A stretch of 64,000 nt of DNA. Origin: an uncultured Caldilineaceae bacterium. GTDB taxonomy: Bacteria > Chloroflexota > Anaerolineae > Caldilineales > Caldilineaceae. Below the pieces are notes generated by a model that made no database searches, was not told where the DNA came from, and saw nothing but the letters and a program-made list of their open reading frames with translations. Location of the stretch: positions 3,348,001-3,412,000 of the forward strand of contig OX638330.1 in NCBI GenBank assembly GCA_951812725.1, written 5' to 3'. This document shows positions 34,577-44,501 of the stretch, piece by piece. How positions within the stretch are numbered: the stretch's first letter is position 1; each line of letters begins with the position of its first letter. Made by a program: the position numbers and the translations under genes.

Positions 34577-35473
34577 CTATGGCAGGTCGGCGATATGGTC
34601 TTTCAGACTGGCAAATGTTTGGCGCGTGCTGGCGGCCTTGTCCTGCCCGTTGGCCTGCCAGTGCGTTTCAACTGTATAGGTATCGACCGGCTCGTTTTGC
34701 AGCAGAGTTAGATGGGCATGCCAGTCGGTTCCGCCGGCGCCGATGCGCGCCCAAGCGGTCAGGCCAGTGCCCTCGTCGAGCACAACTGCATCCTTGCAGT
34801 GAATATCGACAATGCGGCCTTTCACCTGCTGATAACCGACTGCCGGGTCTTCTCCGGCGACGAAGGCGTTGGCCGGATCCCAGATAATTTTGAGATTCGG
34901 CATCTGCACGGCGTCCAGCACAAGCCGCATGTTGCCACCGGTATTGGCGTAAAGAGAGCGGGCATTTTCCAAGGCCAACACCAGTCCTTCGTCCTGTAGC
35001 CGGTGGCAGGCGATGCGGATGCCTTTGGCGATCTTAGCCAGCGTTTCCTCATCGATACCGCCACCGTCCGGGGAGCGGGGCGAAGGGTTGTCACCGCCTA
35101 CGTCCCGGGTAAAGCCGAACGTGCGAATGTTGGGCGCCTTGAATTTGTGGGCAATGGTGATGAAGCGCTCCAGCCGATCCATATGCTCTTGAAAGCGAGG
35201 ATGGCTCTCCATCTCGTCCAGGGAGAGATCGGCCAGAGAAAATGGCCGGAAAAACATCCCACAGACCAGATGGGTGCGGAGGCCGTTCTCTTCGGTGAGC
35301 CGCAGTGCCCGGTCCAACTCTGTGTCGGTCAGCTCGTGGACCTGTTTTCCCCATAGGTTGTGCAACTCCACGTAGGACATACCTTCCTCGCGGGCGATCG
35401 AACAGGCACGCGCAAAGTCCTGATCGATCTCATCGGTAACGACTCCGAATTCGTACTGTCTCATAGCGGACAT
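34577..35473 (-). CDS. Sugar phosphate isomerase/epimerase-like TIM-barrel protein
   Basis: 298 residues of the AP-endonuclease-2-like TIM-barrel superfamily. Metal-site residues are expected in LALENARS, IIWDPANAF, IVDIHCKD and TVETHWQ, and these blocks are in the right order. Within this family, members are xylose isomerase-like epimerases of sugars or inositol derivatives; the substrate cannot be told. It is the last gene of the sugar ABC operon and follows the amidohydrolase gene by 24 bases. Confidence 0.9.
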   Translation of the reverse strand: MSAMRQYEFGVVTDEIDQDFARACSIAREEGMSYVELHNLWGKQVHELTDTELDRALRLTEENGLRTHLVCGMFFRPFSLADLSLDEMESHPRFQEHMDRLERFITIAHKFKAPNIRTFGFTRDVGGDNPSPRSPDGGGIDEETLAKIAKGIRIACHRLQDEGLVLALENARSLYANTGGNMRLVLDAVQMPNLKIIWDPANAFVAGEDPAVGYQQVKGRIVDIHCKDAVVLDEGTGLTAWARIGAGGTDWHAHLTLLQNEPVDTYTVETHWQANGQDKAASTRQTFASLKDHIADLP

Positions 35474-35497
35474 TTCACTCTCTCAATTGGGGATCTT

Positions 35498-36505
35498 CTA
35501 TAGATGGTTCGTCAACCCAAAGAGCGTCGCCGCGGTCTTGCCGCAGACCTGCTCTTTCTCCTCATCTGACAGATGGGGATTGGCCTGCACCTCCGCCACA
35601 GGGCCGCCGATAGGCCCCATATCGAAGGGATAATCGCTGCCGATCAACACATGATCGGCGCCGACCATATCCACCAAATAGCGCAAGGCCAAAGGGTGAA
35701 AAGACATGCAGTCGAAGTAGACCTGTCTCAAATAGTGACTTGGTGGATGCGGAATGGCGCTGGCACATTCTTGGGTGCGCACCTTGTAGCCGTGATCCAT
35801 ACGCCCTACAATATATGGAAAGACGCCGCCAGCGTGGGCAAAAATAATATTAAGATCTGGCCATCGTTCCAGGATGCCGCCGTAAATTACCGATGCAATG
35901 GCCAGGCCGGTCTCGGCCACCATGCCCAGCAAATTGTGCAAGTAGTAGTCCTGCATTCGCTCCTCCCCCGCAGGGATATACGGGTGGATGAATACGGGCG
36001 CGTTTAGTTCGGCAAACGTCTCGAAAAGAGGGAAATAGTCAGGATGATTCAGATTTTTTCCACCTACATTGGAGCCGATCTGAAAGCCATGCAACCCGAG
36101 TTCATTGACCGCTCGTTTTGCTTCAGCAACCGACGCCGCAATGTCCTGCAGCGGAACCGTTGCCAGCCCCAGGAACCGCTCGGGATATTCGGCCACACGT
36201 TCAGCGATGCTCTCATTCAAGCGCGATGCCAGTTCCCTGGCCGCGTCGACCTCTGCCCAGTAAGAAAGCGTGGGGGGCGCGGAGGAGATGGCCGCCATTG
36301 AGATTTGCGCGCTGTCCATATCAGCCAACATCTGTTCGGCCGCGTAGAAATCGGGCGTCAGCGGGTGATCGAAGTTGCCGGGGCAGACCAGATGCTCCTG
36401 GCCATCAGCTCGCTGTTCAATTTTGGATTGGAGCGTGTTCGGACCACGGGCCGCGTCTAAAAAGGCTTTGGGAAAGAAGTGGCAATGGACATCGAGGGAG
36501 AACAT
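35498..36505 (-). CDS. Amidohydrolase 2 family protein (ACMSD-like)
   Basis: Metal-dependent hydrolase or decarboxylase of 335 residues from ATG 36505. Metal ligands are in DVHCHFFP (HxH), FIHPYIPAGEE, FAHAGGVFPY and IGSDYPFD. This pattern is shared by ACMSD and gamma-resorcylate decarboxylase, which are non-oxidative decarboxylases, as well as lactone hydrolases. In a sugar operon a lactonase role is possible. TTG 36523 upstream is a weaker start. Confidence 0.9.
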   Translation of the reverse strand: MFSLDVHCHFFPKAFLDAARGPNTLQSKIEQRADGQEHLVCPGNFDHPLTPDFYAAEQMLADMDSAQISMAAISSAPPTLSYWAEVDAARELASRLNESIAERVAEYPERFLGLATVPLQDIAASVAEAKRAVNELGLHGFQIGSNVGGKNLNHPDYFPLFETFAELNAPVFIHPYIPAGEERMQDYYLHNLLGMVAETGLAIASVIYGGILERWPDLNIIFAHAGGVFPYIVGRMDHGYKVRTQECASAIPHPPSHYLRQVYFDCMSFHPLALRYLVDMVGADHVLIGSDYPFDMGPIGGPVAEVQANPHLSDEEKEQVCGKTAATLFGLTNHL

Positions 36506-36572
36506 TCTATCAGATCTCGGCAATGAAACTGTTGACCGTTAAACGTGAGATGCGCTTGTTGCACATTACGTT

Positions 36573-37418
36573 TCAAGCATTATTTCTGTTGTTGAGGAAA
36601 GACAGGCTGTCCTTCGCCAGCGCGTAAGGGCTTTCGGCCAAGGGACGCCAAATACATGTCGCGCCCGCCAGCTCCGGAATGACCGCGTTGAAGGACTCCA
36701 CCACCAGCCAACCACTGTATTGGACATCTGCCAACGCCTGAAATGTCCCGGTCCAATCCACCTGTCCGCTGCCGACAGTACCGCGATCGTTTTCGCTGCA
36801 ATGGAAGTGTTTAATATGCGTTCCGGCCTGGCGGATGGCGTCGGGGGTAGATTTTTCCTCAATGTGCATGTGGAAGGTATCCAGCAGTAAGCCCACGGAG
36901 GGTTGATCCACCGCATTCATCAGGCGGACGCCATCCTGAACAGTATTGAGCATGAACGTCTCGAAGCGGTTTAGCGGCTCCAGCGCAAGTGTCACGCCCT
37001 CAACAGAGGCAACAGCGCCGACCTCCTGTAGAGATCGGACACAGGTGTCAAATTCCTGATCGGTAAATCCCCGTCCCCGCAATTCCCCGACAGGCACGGC
37101 CATCGGTCCGCACAGGAGATCCGCGCCCAGGGCAGACGCGGCCCGCACAACGTTTTGCAAAAAAGCCACCCCTTGTGCCCGGCGCTCGTCATCGATAAGG
37201 CTGAGTCCCGGGGGCATCGCTGTGGACGCGGTGCAGGCCAGACCACTGTTCTCGCAAGCCTGGCGGACAGCGGTCGTGTCAAGGGCTGCTGGATCGAAGA
37301 TGGGAAGTTCAACACCGTTGTAGCCCATTTCGCTGATGAGCGGGAAAAGGGCCATCTCGTCCGCGCTGATGTTACCACTCCACACCATCAGATGAACACC
37401 GAGCTGGTGGCTGTTCAC
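36573..37418 (-). CDS. TIM-barrel sugar epimerase, D-tagatose/D-psicose 3-epimerase type
   Basis: 281 residues. The barrel metal site of ketose 3-epimerases can be followed: Glu in LALEPLNRFET, Asp and His in LLLDTFHMHIEE, His in KHFHCSEN and a C-terminal Glu in VVESF. It starts with GTG 37418, nine bases after the permease gene, behind an AAGGA site. It would interconvert a ketose brought in by the transporter encoded upstream; the exact sugar is unknown. Confidence 0.9.
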   Translation of the reverse strand: MNSHQLGVHLMVWSGNISADEMALFPLISEMGYNGVELPIFDPAALDTTAVRQACENSGLACTASTAMPPGLSLIDDERRAQGVAFLQNVVRAASALGADLLCGPMAVPVGELRGRGFTDQEFDTCVRSLQEVGAVASVEGVTLALEPLNRFETFMLNTVQDGVRLMNAVDQPSVGLLLDTFHMHIEEKSTPDAIRQAGTHIKHFHCSENDRGTVGSGQVDWTGTFQALADVQYSGWLVVESFNAVIPELAGATCIWRPLAESPYALAKDSLSFLNNRNNA

Positions 37419-37427
37419 AGATCGTCC

Positions 37428-38273
37428 TTATCCTTTCAGCCCGGTAAGGACGATCCCTTCGACGAAGGCCCGTTGCGCGAGAAAATAGAGAATAACGACC
37501 GGCAGCACCATCAGAGTGGCCAGCGCCATCACGTAGTGGGTCCAATCGAGGCCGCCCTCAAAGTATTGGAGTGCGTTTAGTCCTAAGGCCAGGGTAAATA
37601 GATCTCGTTTATGCAGATAAATGAGCGGCGTCAGAAAGTCGTTCCAATTGTGGAGCAGGGACAACACGAGAACGACCGTCAGCGCAGACCGGGACAAAGG
37701 AAGAATGATCTGGGCAAAAATTCGAGGACGACTGGCTCCGTCAATGCGGGCCGCGTCTTCCAACTCCAAAGGAATCGTGCGGAAGAACTGGCGCAACAGA
37801 AAGATCGTAATCGGCCCACCAAACCAATCCGGCACAATCAGGGGTAGAAAAGTCCCGATCCAGCCCAGGCGTGTGAACAGAATGTAGACGGGAATCATCG
37901 TCACGACGTACGGCAGCATCACGGTCGAGAGGATCAGGGCAAACACTATATCCCGCCCCTTGAAACGCAGCCGGGCAAAACTATAGGCAGCCATAGAGGA
38001 GCTGACTATAACGCCCAACGTAGAAAAGAACGTGATGGTCATTGTGTTGGCTGCATAGCGCATGACCGACACGACCTCGAACACTTCCAGATAGTTAGAC
38101 CAGCGGATCGGATCGGGTATCCACCTAGGCGGAAAGACGAAGATCTCGTGGGGCGCTTTCAAGGAAGAAGAAAGTAGCCAAAAGAACGGAACCAGCATCA
38201 ATGCGCCACCACCGGCCAGCGTCAGATGAATCAGAAAACGACTGGCGTTGTGCCTGATACGGAAAGCGGTCAC
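37428..38273 (-). CDS. Sugar ABC transporter permease, MalG/UgpE type
   Basis: 281 residues from GTG 38273, which overlaps the stop of the upstream permease by 4 bases (GTGA); an ATG at 38306 would overlap by 37. Six TM helices are expected. The EAA loop DAARIDGASRPRIFAQIILP docks to the ATPase. Its periplasmic opening segment SSSLKAPHEIFVFPPRWIPD is characteristic of this carbohydrate-uptake family. Confidence 0.95.
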   Translation of the reverse strand: MTAFRIRHNASRFLIHLTLAGGGALMLVPFFWLLSSSLKAPHEIFVFPPRWIPDPIRWSNYLEVFEVVSVMRYAANTMTITFFSTLGVIVSSSMAAYSFARLRFKGRDIVFALILSTVMLPYVVTMIPVYILFTRLGWIGTFLPLIVPDWFGGPITIFLLRQFFRTIPLELEDAARIDGASRPRIFAQIILPLSRSALTVVLVLSLLHNWNDFLTPLIYLHKRDLFTLALGLNALQYFEGGLDWTHYVMALATLMVLPVVILYFLAQRAFVEGIVLTGLKG

Positions 38274-39244
38274 GAGCCGCCCCCTTCTGTTTCGTAATAG
38301 ACCCAACGCCGCTGACTGTAGAAAAGGATAGCCGTCAGCAGCATTATCACGAGGAAGAGAATCCAGGCCATTGCAGATGCGTAGCCGTTGCGAAAGTATC
38401 CGAAGGCGTTGCGAAACATGTACAGCACATAAAAGAGCGCGGCGTTGTTCGGTCCGGCCGAGGAGGCAGACGGATTCGATACAAACAGGATATAGGCCAC
38501 ACCGAAGACCTGAAAGCTATTGATGACCGTCACAATCAACTGGTAGAAGATAATCGAAGAGGTGAGGGGCAAGGTCACATGGCGGAACCTGGCCCAGCTG
38601 TTGGCCCCATCCACTTCGGCGGCTTCGTAGAACGTGCGGGGCACACTGATAAGCGAAGCCAGAAAAATGAGCACAGAGTTGCCCAGCCCCCACAGACCGA
38701 TAAAGACAATGGATGGCACGATCCAATCAGGATCGGTCAGCCAACGGGGCGCGGGCAGGCCCAGCACCTTGAGTGGATAGTTGATCGGCCCAAACTCCGG
38801 ATTTAGGCCCCAACGCCAGATGGTCGCGCTGGCGACCACCGGCACAACTGATGGCAGATACCAGAGAGTGCGATAGGTTGTGATCCCCCGCACATTGCGG
38901 CTCATCAGCAGAGCAACGGCGTAGGCAAATGTGAGGGACAGAGGCACAAAAAGAGTCACATACCACAAGGTCACCTCAATGGATCGCAGCCATAGGGCAT
39001 CCTTGACCAGTTTTGTGTAGTTGGCGAATCCGATCCACTGGGGCGCGGTGATGATTTCGTATTTCGTTAAGCTCAGGTAGAAGCTGGCGAACACCGGGCC
39101 GAGGCGGAAAAACAGCAGCCCCAACACAGCTGGAATGATAAACATCCAGCCAAAAAGTGTCTCTTCGAAGCTGAGACGTTGGAAAAAGCGCAGACCTCGA
39201 TCGGTCTGCGCTGCGGGTGTAGATTGAGAAGGTGAAGATTGCAT
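38270..39244 (-). CDS. Sugar ABC transporter permease, MalF/UgpA type
   Basis: 324 residues, partner of the MalG-type permease. The first TM helix starts in FGWMFIIPAVLGLLFFRLGP, and the EAA loop is EAAEVDGANSWARFRHVTLP. The ATG (39244) follows directly after the TAA of the binding-protein gene. The ATPase for this importer is not in the window; a shared MsmK-type ATPase elsewhere is the usual solution. Confidence 0.95.
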   Translation of the reverse strand: MQSSPSQSTPAAQTDRGLRFFQRLSFEETLFGWMFIIPAVLGLLFFRLGPVFASFYLSLTKYEIITAPQWIGFANYTKLVKDALWLRSIEVTLWYVTLFVPLSLTFAYAVALLMSRNVRGITTYRTLWYLPSVVPVVASATIWRWGLNPEFGPINYPLKVLGLPAPRWLTDPDWIVPSIVFIGLWGLGNSVLIFLASLISVPRTFYEAAEVDGANSWARFRHVTLPLTSSIIFYQLIVTVINSFQVFGVAYILFVSNPSASSAGPNNAALFYVLYMFRNAFGYFRNGYASAMAWILFLVIMLLTAILFYSQRRWVYYETEGGGS

Positions 39245-40615
39245 TTAGGAAATTTCACCCGTTTGCAGGATCTGTTCAGAGCCTTGGCGCACCTCTGTGG
39301 CGACATCTTCCCAGCGTACGTCACCGATCCAATGTTGGTCCAAGTACGGTCCCCAGAAATCCAGCATGGTCTGATACCAGCCACCGTAGTAAGAGCCGAT
39401 CGTGTCGCCGGGCCAGCGGAACGTAGCCTGATCCTCGAACGCGTCGTAGAATGCCTGGCGGTACTCCGTCGCCGGCGGTGCCGAATTGTTCAGGAACTGT
39501 TCCCGCAAATCTTTACGGGTCGGCTGCTGCATACCCAAATCGACAAGAATCTGCTGCCCGGCGTTGCTGAGGCAGGCCCAGGAGATGAAATCGTAGGATT
39601 CCTGGGGATAGTCTGTCTGGGAGAAAACGCACAAGGGCGAGTAGTGGCCGTAGGATGTCTTCGTCTTATTATACGGTACCGGGAATGTGCCCCAGTTGGT
39701 TCCAGCCTGGTTGATGCGGCCCAATGACCAGACGCCGATGTGCTGCATGGCTACGGTGCCGGCTTGAATGCTGATCTCGCCAGCGGCTTCGTATGCCGGC
39801 GATGGACTCACAAAGTGTTTCAAACCCAAATCCGCCAACCAGTTCATCGCCTCAATGAATTCATCCGAATCCATAGGCATCGTGCCGTCGTCGGCGATAA
39901 CCTCGGCGTCGTTGGCCCAAATATACGTCGGCCGACCGTGACCCTTGCCAGCAATAAGTCCGTACTGACGCACACGGGCCGGATTGAAATCAGAATCGTT
40001 GACTGAATTGTCGTCCAAGTCGAAGGTGAGAACCTTGGCGAGTTCGACAACTTCGTCCCATGTCATCCATTCATTCGGCTCTGGATACGGAACGCCAACC
40101 TCATCGAACAAGTCGAGATTGAACGCCATGAGCATCGCGCCACTGTCCCAGGGGATGCCCCAGCGAGCGCCGTCGTAGGTTTGGGCGATCCAAACGTTTT
40201 CGACATAATCGTCTTCATTGAAGTCAGGATCCGCCTCAAAGTACGGCTCAAGATTGGTCGTCACACCTTTGCGTGTGAGGGGGCCGGTGGTGCGGTTGGC
40301 GTCAAACCACATGTCCGGTCCGGTGCCGGCGGAAATCATGATCAGCAGGGCTTCCTGATGGGAGGCGCCGGCCACCGCGTTAATCTCGAACTCGACACCG
40401 GGGTTGGACTCCCTATAGAGAGACATCTGCTGGTCCATAACGTTCTCAATGAACTGACCGCCTCGGTTAAAGAAGTTTAGGGTAATTGGCTCAGCGGATG
40501 CGCCTGAACCGTCGCTGACCGCCATCGGCGCTGCGCACGCGGCTAAGGCTGCGACTGCCGAGCTGCCCGCGGCCAACTGTAAGAAGCTTCTTCGACTCAT
40601 TGCTGTTCGCTGCAC
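39245..40615 (-). CDS. Sugar ABC transporter substrate-binding lipoprotein (Tat-type signal)
   Basis: Family-1 extracellular binding protein of 456 residues. The N-terminus MQRTAMSRRSFLQLAAG has a twin-arginine motif (SRRSFLQ) followed by lipobox LAAC, so it is probably exported folded by Tat and lipid-anchored. GTG 40615 has AGGAGGA 5 bases upstream; ATG 40600 would also retain the signal. Typical family blocks are PDMWFDANRTTGPL, WGIPWDSGAMLMAFNLDLFD and SPAYEAAGEISIQAGTVAM. First gene of a six-gene operon running to 34577. Confidence 0.95.
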   Translation of the reverse strand: MQRTAMSRRSFLQLAAGSSAVAALAACAAPMAVSDGSGASAEPITLNFFNRGGQFIENVMDQQMSLYRESNPGVEFEINAVAGASHQEALLIMISAGTGPDMWFDANRTTGPLTRKGVTTNLEPYFEADPDFNEDDYVENVWIAQTYDGARWGIPWDSGAMLMAFNLDLFDEVGVPYPEPNEWMTWDEVVELAKVLTFDLDDNSVNDSDFNPARVRQYGLIAGKGHGRPTYIWANDAEVIADDGTMPMDSDEFIEAMNWLADLGLKHFVSPSPAYEAAGEISIQAGTVAMQHIGVWSLGRINQAGTNWGTFPVPYNKTKTSYGHYSPLCVFSQTDYPQESYDFISWACLSNAGQQILVDLGMQQPTRKDLREQFLNNSAPPATEYRQAFYDAFEDQATFRWPGDTIGSYYGGWYQTMLDFWGPYLDQHWIGDVRWEDVATEVRQGSEQILQTGEIS

Positions 40616-41374
40616 TGTATTCCTCCTGGGAATGTGATGGATTGAACAAATAGGGATGAAACGCGTTCAATTCGTTAGAAAAATGAACACGAAAGGGTTG
40701 TCTTGCAAAGGTTTGCTGCCATGATATGCTGAACGACAGGGATAAGCGGCGAATCAATAACTCATGTTACGCAGGTGCGGCGTCAATACGCACTGGGTAC
40801 AACTGAAACAAGGCAACGACTGTGTAACATCAGTTGATAAATGGAATTACTGGCAGAACGAAACAGGGGTATGGACTAGATTGCTGGCAACGTTTTCTTG
40901 ACAGAATCGGATTATAACAGACCGACCGATCCATGCCAACAATTAGATGGTCTGTAGGGGTGCATTCCGCGCAGGTTGTTGGGAAAATATGATTGACCAG
41001 AAGGGGATTCAGTCTGGCCGATAGACTGGCCCCACTTGACGGACAATAAATTGGGATACGCCTAAACCTTGGGTGCCTGTTGTCTGAACAGTAGTTCATG
41101 TGAAGAGGGGATGGACTGTGGTTCGGGCACAGGCGCGGTGGCTGGCATGTTGGAATGCACACTGGCGCAAAAGAATTTGGGATACACCCGCAATTTGGGC
41201 TACATCCGCCGCTACAGGGTGCGCCCGTTGGGATAGGAGACCAAGGGGAGCCGCATTCTCGAATCAGTTGTATAATGCTCAGGAGAGGTGAGCGCGCAAA
41301 GGCGCCAAGACCCTCTGCGCGCCTTGTAATCTTCGCGCGTTTTCATTAACATATACGTGATGAGAGGGTGAAAC
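40616..41374. other. Long intergenic region between the sugar operon and moaB
   Basis: About 760 bases without a supported gene. It should contain the divergent promoters of the sugar operon and moaB. A TATAAT occurs at 41271-41276 before moaB, but its -35 region is poor. Short direct repeats of an AATTTGGGATACACCC-type motif are present near 41046 and 41174-41209. Weak open frames here show no family resemblance. Confidence 0.6.
41174..41209 (+). repeat. Two adjacent 18-bp direct repeats upstream of moaB
   Basis: AATTTGGGATACACCCGC (41174-41191) is followed directly by AATTTGGGCTACATCCGC (41192-41209), two differences in 18. A partial third copy, AATTGGGATACGCC, starts near 41047. They could be operator sites or chance duplication. 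Confidence 0.7.
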
Positions 41375-41896
41375 ATGAAGAATGGAAAAAGCTCCGAAGA
41401 GCATCGGCGGCAGGCGGAAGAAGAAAAAGGCAGCATCGCCTTTGCTATCGTGACGGTCTCCGATACACGCACGCCGGAAACGGACCGCAGCGGCCAGGCT
41501 ATTCGCCAGATGGCTGAGGCTGCGGGTCACCAGGTGATCGCTTCCCGGATTGTGCCGGATGAGCCGGAAGACGTTGCGGCGGCGCTGGACGATTTCAGTG
41601 GGAGCGGCGCGCAGGTCATTATTTTCAATGGGGGGACGGGCGTCAGTAAGCGAGATCGCACCTACGACGTGCTTTCCGGGTCGCTAGAGAAGGAATTGCC
41701 AGGATTTGGCGAGATTTTCCGCATGCTCAGCTATGCAGAGGTGGGGGCAGCCGCGATGCTTAGTCGCGCTACGGCGGGCACCTACCGAGGCTGCGCGATT
41801 ATCAGTGTGCCGGGATCGACAAATGCGGTCAAGTTGGCGATGGAGAAACTGATATTGCCTGAGATCCAGCATCTGGCATGGGAGATTACGCGTTAA
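41375..41896 (+). CDS. moaB: Molybdenum cofactor biosynthesis protein MoaB/MogA
   Basis: 173 residues; predicted to adenylate molybdopterin before metal insertion. Molybdopterin-binding blocks are [32 protein letters not shown] and [24 protein letters not shown] site precedes the ATG. The first 19 residues (Lys/Glu-rich) are an extension relative to the family core. It stands alone here, so the molybdoenzyme it serves is elsewhere. Confidence 0.94.
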   Translation: MKNGKSSEEHRRQAEEEKGSIAFAIVTVSDTRTPETDRSGQAIRQMAEAAGHQVIASRIVPDEPEDVAAALDDFSGSGAQVIIFNGGTGVSKRDRTYDVLSGSLEKELPGFGEIFRMLSYAEVGAAAMLSRATAGTYRGCAIISVPGSTNAVKLAMEKLILPEIQHLAWEITR

Positions 41897-42246
41897 GCAG
41901 GTCAGACGGCACCGTTTGGCCCATCTACCATGAAAGAACCGTGTTGCGGACCGAAGTTGATATGCATTGCAGTCGGGACACGCGACGGATTTCATGGTAT
42001 CTCTATTGAGGACAGAAGTTTTCCGATTATCTCAGGTTTCACTTACAATAAGACGGCTTCCCCTGGCATGTAGAGTTGTGAAAGCAATGGACCAACGCGT
42101 CCGGCGCTGTCAGATTTACCCTCTTGCGCTCCTGGAGTTGGACGGCTTCTTTAGCGGAGTTCCCCTTCTGCGGCAGGCCTGGATTGCTGCGCAATTACGG
42201 TGGATATTGAATCGAATTCAGCCCCATTTTTTCTAAAGGCTTGACA
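41897..42246. other. Intergenic region between moaB and the glycosidase-like gene
   Basis: About 350 bases. An open frame from 41967 to 42236 exists but has no recognisable similarity, no ribosome-binding site and atypical composition, so I do not call it. No terminator or repeat copy was found. Confidence 0.55.
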
Positions 42247-43668
42247 ATGACCTTGCAACGCCGCTTGCTTATCGGAATCATCCTACTCACTTTGTTATCT
42301 TTGGCAGCCTGCAACAGGTCTGACGAAGGGCCTACAACCACGCCGACCAAGACGTCAACGCCGGAAGGTGAAACGAGCCAAGCGGCGACGGATACGCCGG
42401 TCCCACCCGCAGCGACGGCAACCAGCGAACCGGCGACGCCCACACCGGAGCCGCCGGCAACGGCTACACCGGCAGTTGAAGAGGAGCAGCCAACCACGGC
42501 GCCTCCAACCCAGGGAACGGAGCAGACTACTGAAAGCGGCTTTTTGCCAGCGACGATGGAAAGCCCGGATTTCGGCACCCAGGCGTTTCTGTGGTGGCGG
42601 CCAGAGGTGGCAGAACGGGACTTAGACCTGATCCGAGAGGGCGGCTTTCATTGGGTGAAGCAGATTTTCGCGTGGGAGAATATTGAGGGGGCAGGCAAAG
42701 GGCACCTCGACTGGTCATTTTCCGATAGAGTTGTACAGCAGGTGAACGCCAGTGATCTGAAGCTTCTGGCACGGATATCGATTGATCCGCAGAAGAGAGA
42801 TTTTTGGGCCGGGCTGCCGCCTGATAGCGCCGATCATTTCGCCGACTACGTATTTGCTCTGGCCAGCCGCTACAGTTGTAAGCCGGAGGCGGTTGGCTGT
42901 ATTCAGGCCTATCAGATATGGAATGAGCCGAATCTGAGTCGCGAATGGGGCCATAAACGTCCGAACGCGGCCGAATATGTATTTTTCCTGGGCAGGGCAT
43001 ACGAGGCGATCAAGCTAGCCAACCCGAACGCGCTTGTAGTCAGTGCCGGAATGGCGCCGACCGGGGACAATAACGAATTGGCGATGCCGGACGACCTGTT
43101 TTATGAGCAGATGTACGAGGCGATGGGGGGCAGCAGCGAAGGTTACTTCGACGCCTTGGGCGTGCATGGCGTAGGGTTTGCGGCGCCCCCGGAACTGGAC
43201 CCCAACACCGCGGCCGCGGAGTCCCGATACGGCGGGCACCGGTTCTTCAGTTTCCGCCATGTAGAGGACATCAGGGCGATTATGGAAAGGCATGGCGACG
43301 CCGACAAACAGATTGTGCTGCTGGAGTTCGGCTGGACATCCGATCCTGTAAATCCGGACTACCGCTGGCACGGTAGGGAAGCCGGTATTGACATGGCGGT
43401 TCAGGCGGAATATCTGAAGCGAGCATACGAATGGGCCGAGGCCAACTGGCGTCCGTGGATAGGCTTGATGAGTTTGATCACGATGCCCAATCTGGAGTGG
43501 CTGAGCGACGGAAATCCCGAAGATGAAGAGCAGTTCTGGTGGGGGATTATGGAGCCAAGCCCTTGTTGCGACCCGCCTACGTTCCGGCCCGCCTACATTG
43601 AACTGTGCCGGTATTTGAATGCCCAAGACGAGCAAGTTTGCGTCCACGCGCCCGAAGGGCAGGAATAG
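42247..43668 (+). CDS. Secreted glycoside hydrolase-like lipoprotein (clan GH-A fold)
   Basis: 473 residues. Signal peptide with lipobox LAAC, then about 75 residues of Thr/Pro/Glu linker that would hold the enzyme away from the membrane. The catalytic part resembles (beta/alpha)8 glycosidases of clan GH-A: IWNEPN near residue 226 supplies the expected acid/base Glu, and LLEFGWTS near 360 the expected nucleophile Glu. ATG 42247 has AAAGG 7 bases upstream and is preferred to TTG 42241. Family number and substrate cannot be given; GH39- or GH5-like proteins are the closest by motif. Confidence 0.85.
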   Translation: MTLQRRLLIGIILLTLLSLAACNRSDEGPTTTPTKTSTPEGETSQAATDTPVPPAATATSEPATPTPEPPATATPAVEEEQPTTAPPTQGTEQTTESGFLPATMESPDFGTQAFLWWRPEVAERDLDLIREGGFHWVKQIFAWENIEGAGKGHLDWSFSDRVVQQVNASDLKLLARISIDPQKRDFWAGLPPDSADHFADYVFALASRYSCKPEAVGCIQAYQIWNEPNLSREWGHKRPNAAEYVFFLGRAYEAIKLANPNALVVSAGMAPTGDNNELAMPDDLFYEQMYEAMGGSSEGYFDALGVHGVGFAAPPELDPNTAAAESRYGGHRFFSFRHVEDIRAIMERHGDADKQIVLLEFGWTSDPVNPDYRWHGREAGIDMAVQAEYLKRAYEWAEANWRPWIGLMSLITMPNLEWLSDGNPEDEEQFWWGIMEPSPCCDPPTFRPAYIELCRYLNAQDEQVCVHAPEGQE

Positions 43669-43702
43669 TAGGATTCTGTTGTAAGTTTGGGCGGGGCGAA
43701 GA

Positions 43703-43921
43703 CTAGCCGGTGATTTCCTGGAAAATCTGGATGGCGTCCTCGATCAGACCGGCGACGATATCGATCCAGTCGGCGCCGCCGGTAAGCGAATCCAGTTCCA
43801 GTGCGGACGGGTCCGGCTGCCAGTTGCTCGCAGCGTAAGACCAACCGACGAGGCCGGCGCCGATAACCAGCACGAAGAATGTGCGATACAGCAGTCGGTT
43901 GCGGCGATAGAAGCGGGGCAT
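43703..43921 (-). CDS. Small single-TM protein of unknown function
   Basis: 72 residues: a basic N-terminus (MPRFYRRNRLLYR), one hydrophobic helix (TFFVLVIGAGLVGWSYA) and a short acidic external part ending DAIQIFQEITG. The composition is that of a real membrane or exported peptide. No clear Shine-Dalgarno site precedes the ATG. It converges on the glycosidase-like gene. No family recognised. Confidence 0.5.
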   Translation of the reverse strand: MPRFYRRNRLLYRTFFVLVIGAGLVGWSYAASNWQPDPSALELDSLTGGADWIDIVAGLIEDAIQIFQEITG

Positions 43922-44014
43922 GGGTAGATTGGCGCAAGTTTTGAGCGGTTAGCCTTCAAGGACGCGGCAGAGCATTCTTGTCACGTGACGTAATTTTGCG
44001 GTATTGGCTCGAAT

Positions 44015-44042
44015 TTGCAAAATATAGGGTCGATGCTATACT
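44015..44042 (+). promoter_or_regulatory. Promoter of the tRNA-Val gene
   Basis: TTGCAA (44015-44020), 16-base spacer, TATACT (44037-44042). Start expected near 44049, leaving a 5' leader of about 40 bases to be removed by RNase P. Confidence 0.65.
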
Positions 44043-44088
44043 CGGCGGTGCTTTGGCAGCCGCCATCTCTTCACAGTACACCCCTCCA

Positions 44089-44163
<75 letters not shown>

Positions 44164-44164
44164 C

Positions 44165-44501
44165 TCAGAATTGACGAAATAGACACGTGCAGAGCATAGG
44201 AAGTGCCGGTATCTTTGGACGGTACGGCCGACGTATTTTGCCTATCCACGCCGCGAAAGAAGCGGGCTCTACTCCTTTGGCATAACGCTAAAGACAGTGC
44301 TGATCCCCGAAGTAACTATTGTGAACTCGCTCCCCGAAATATATCAGGTAATCAAGACTGCCTATTCAAGGTCCCGAAAGGGATTGAGTGTTTGGCCGTA
44401 TCGGTAGGGCGGTCGAGAAGCCCTCGATCTGATTATCAAGCCCGTGCGGAAGATCCTGATGGCAATGTTCATATGCGTTCCCATTCCCACTTTGAATTGA
44501 G
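44165..44501. other. Intergenic region between tRNA-Val and the potassium channel gene
   Basis: About 335 bases. A 100-codon open frame (44203-44505) shows no family pattern and would overlap the channel start; I regard it as non-coding. No repeat copy or strong hairpin seen. Confidence 0.55.

Noticed and set aside
41967-42236. Plus-strand frame between moaB and the glycosidase-like gene
   Set aside because: No start signal or similarity; leucine/arginine-rich composition without TM-helix regularity.
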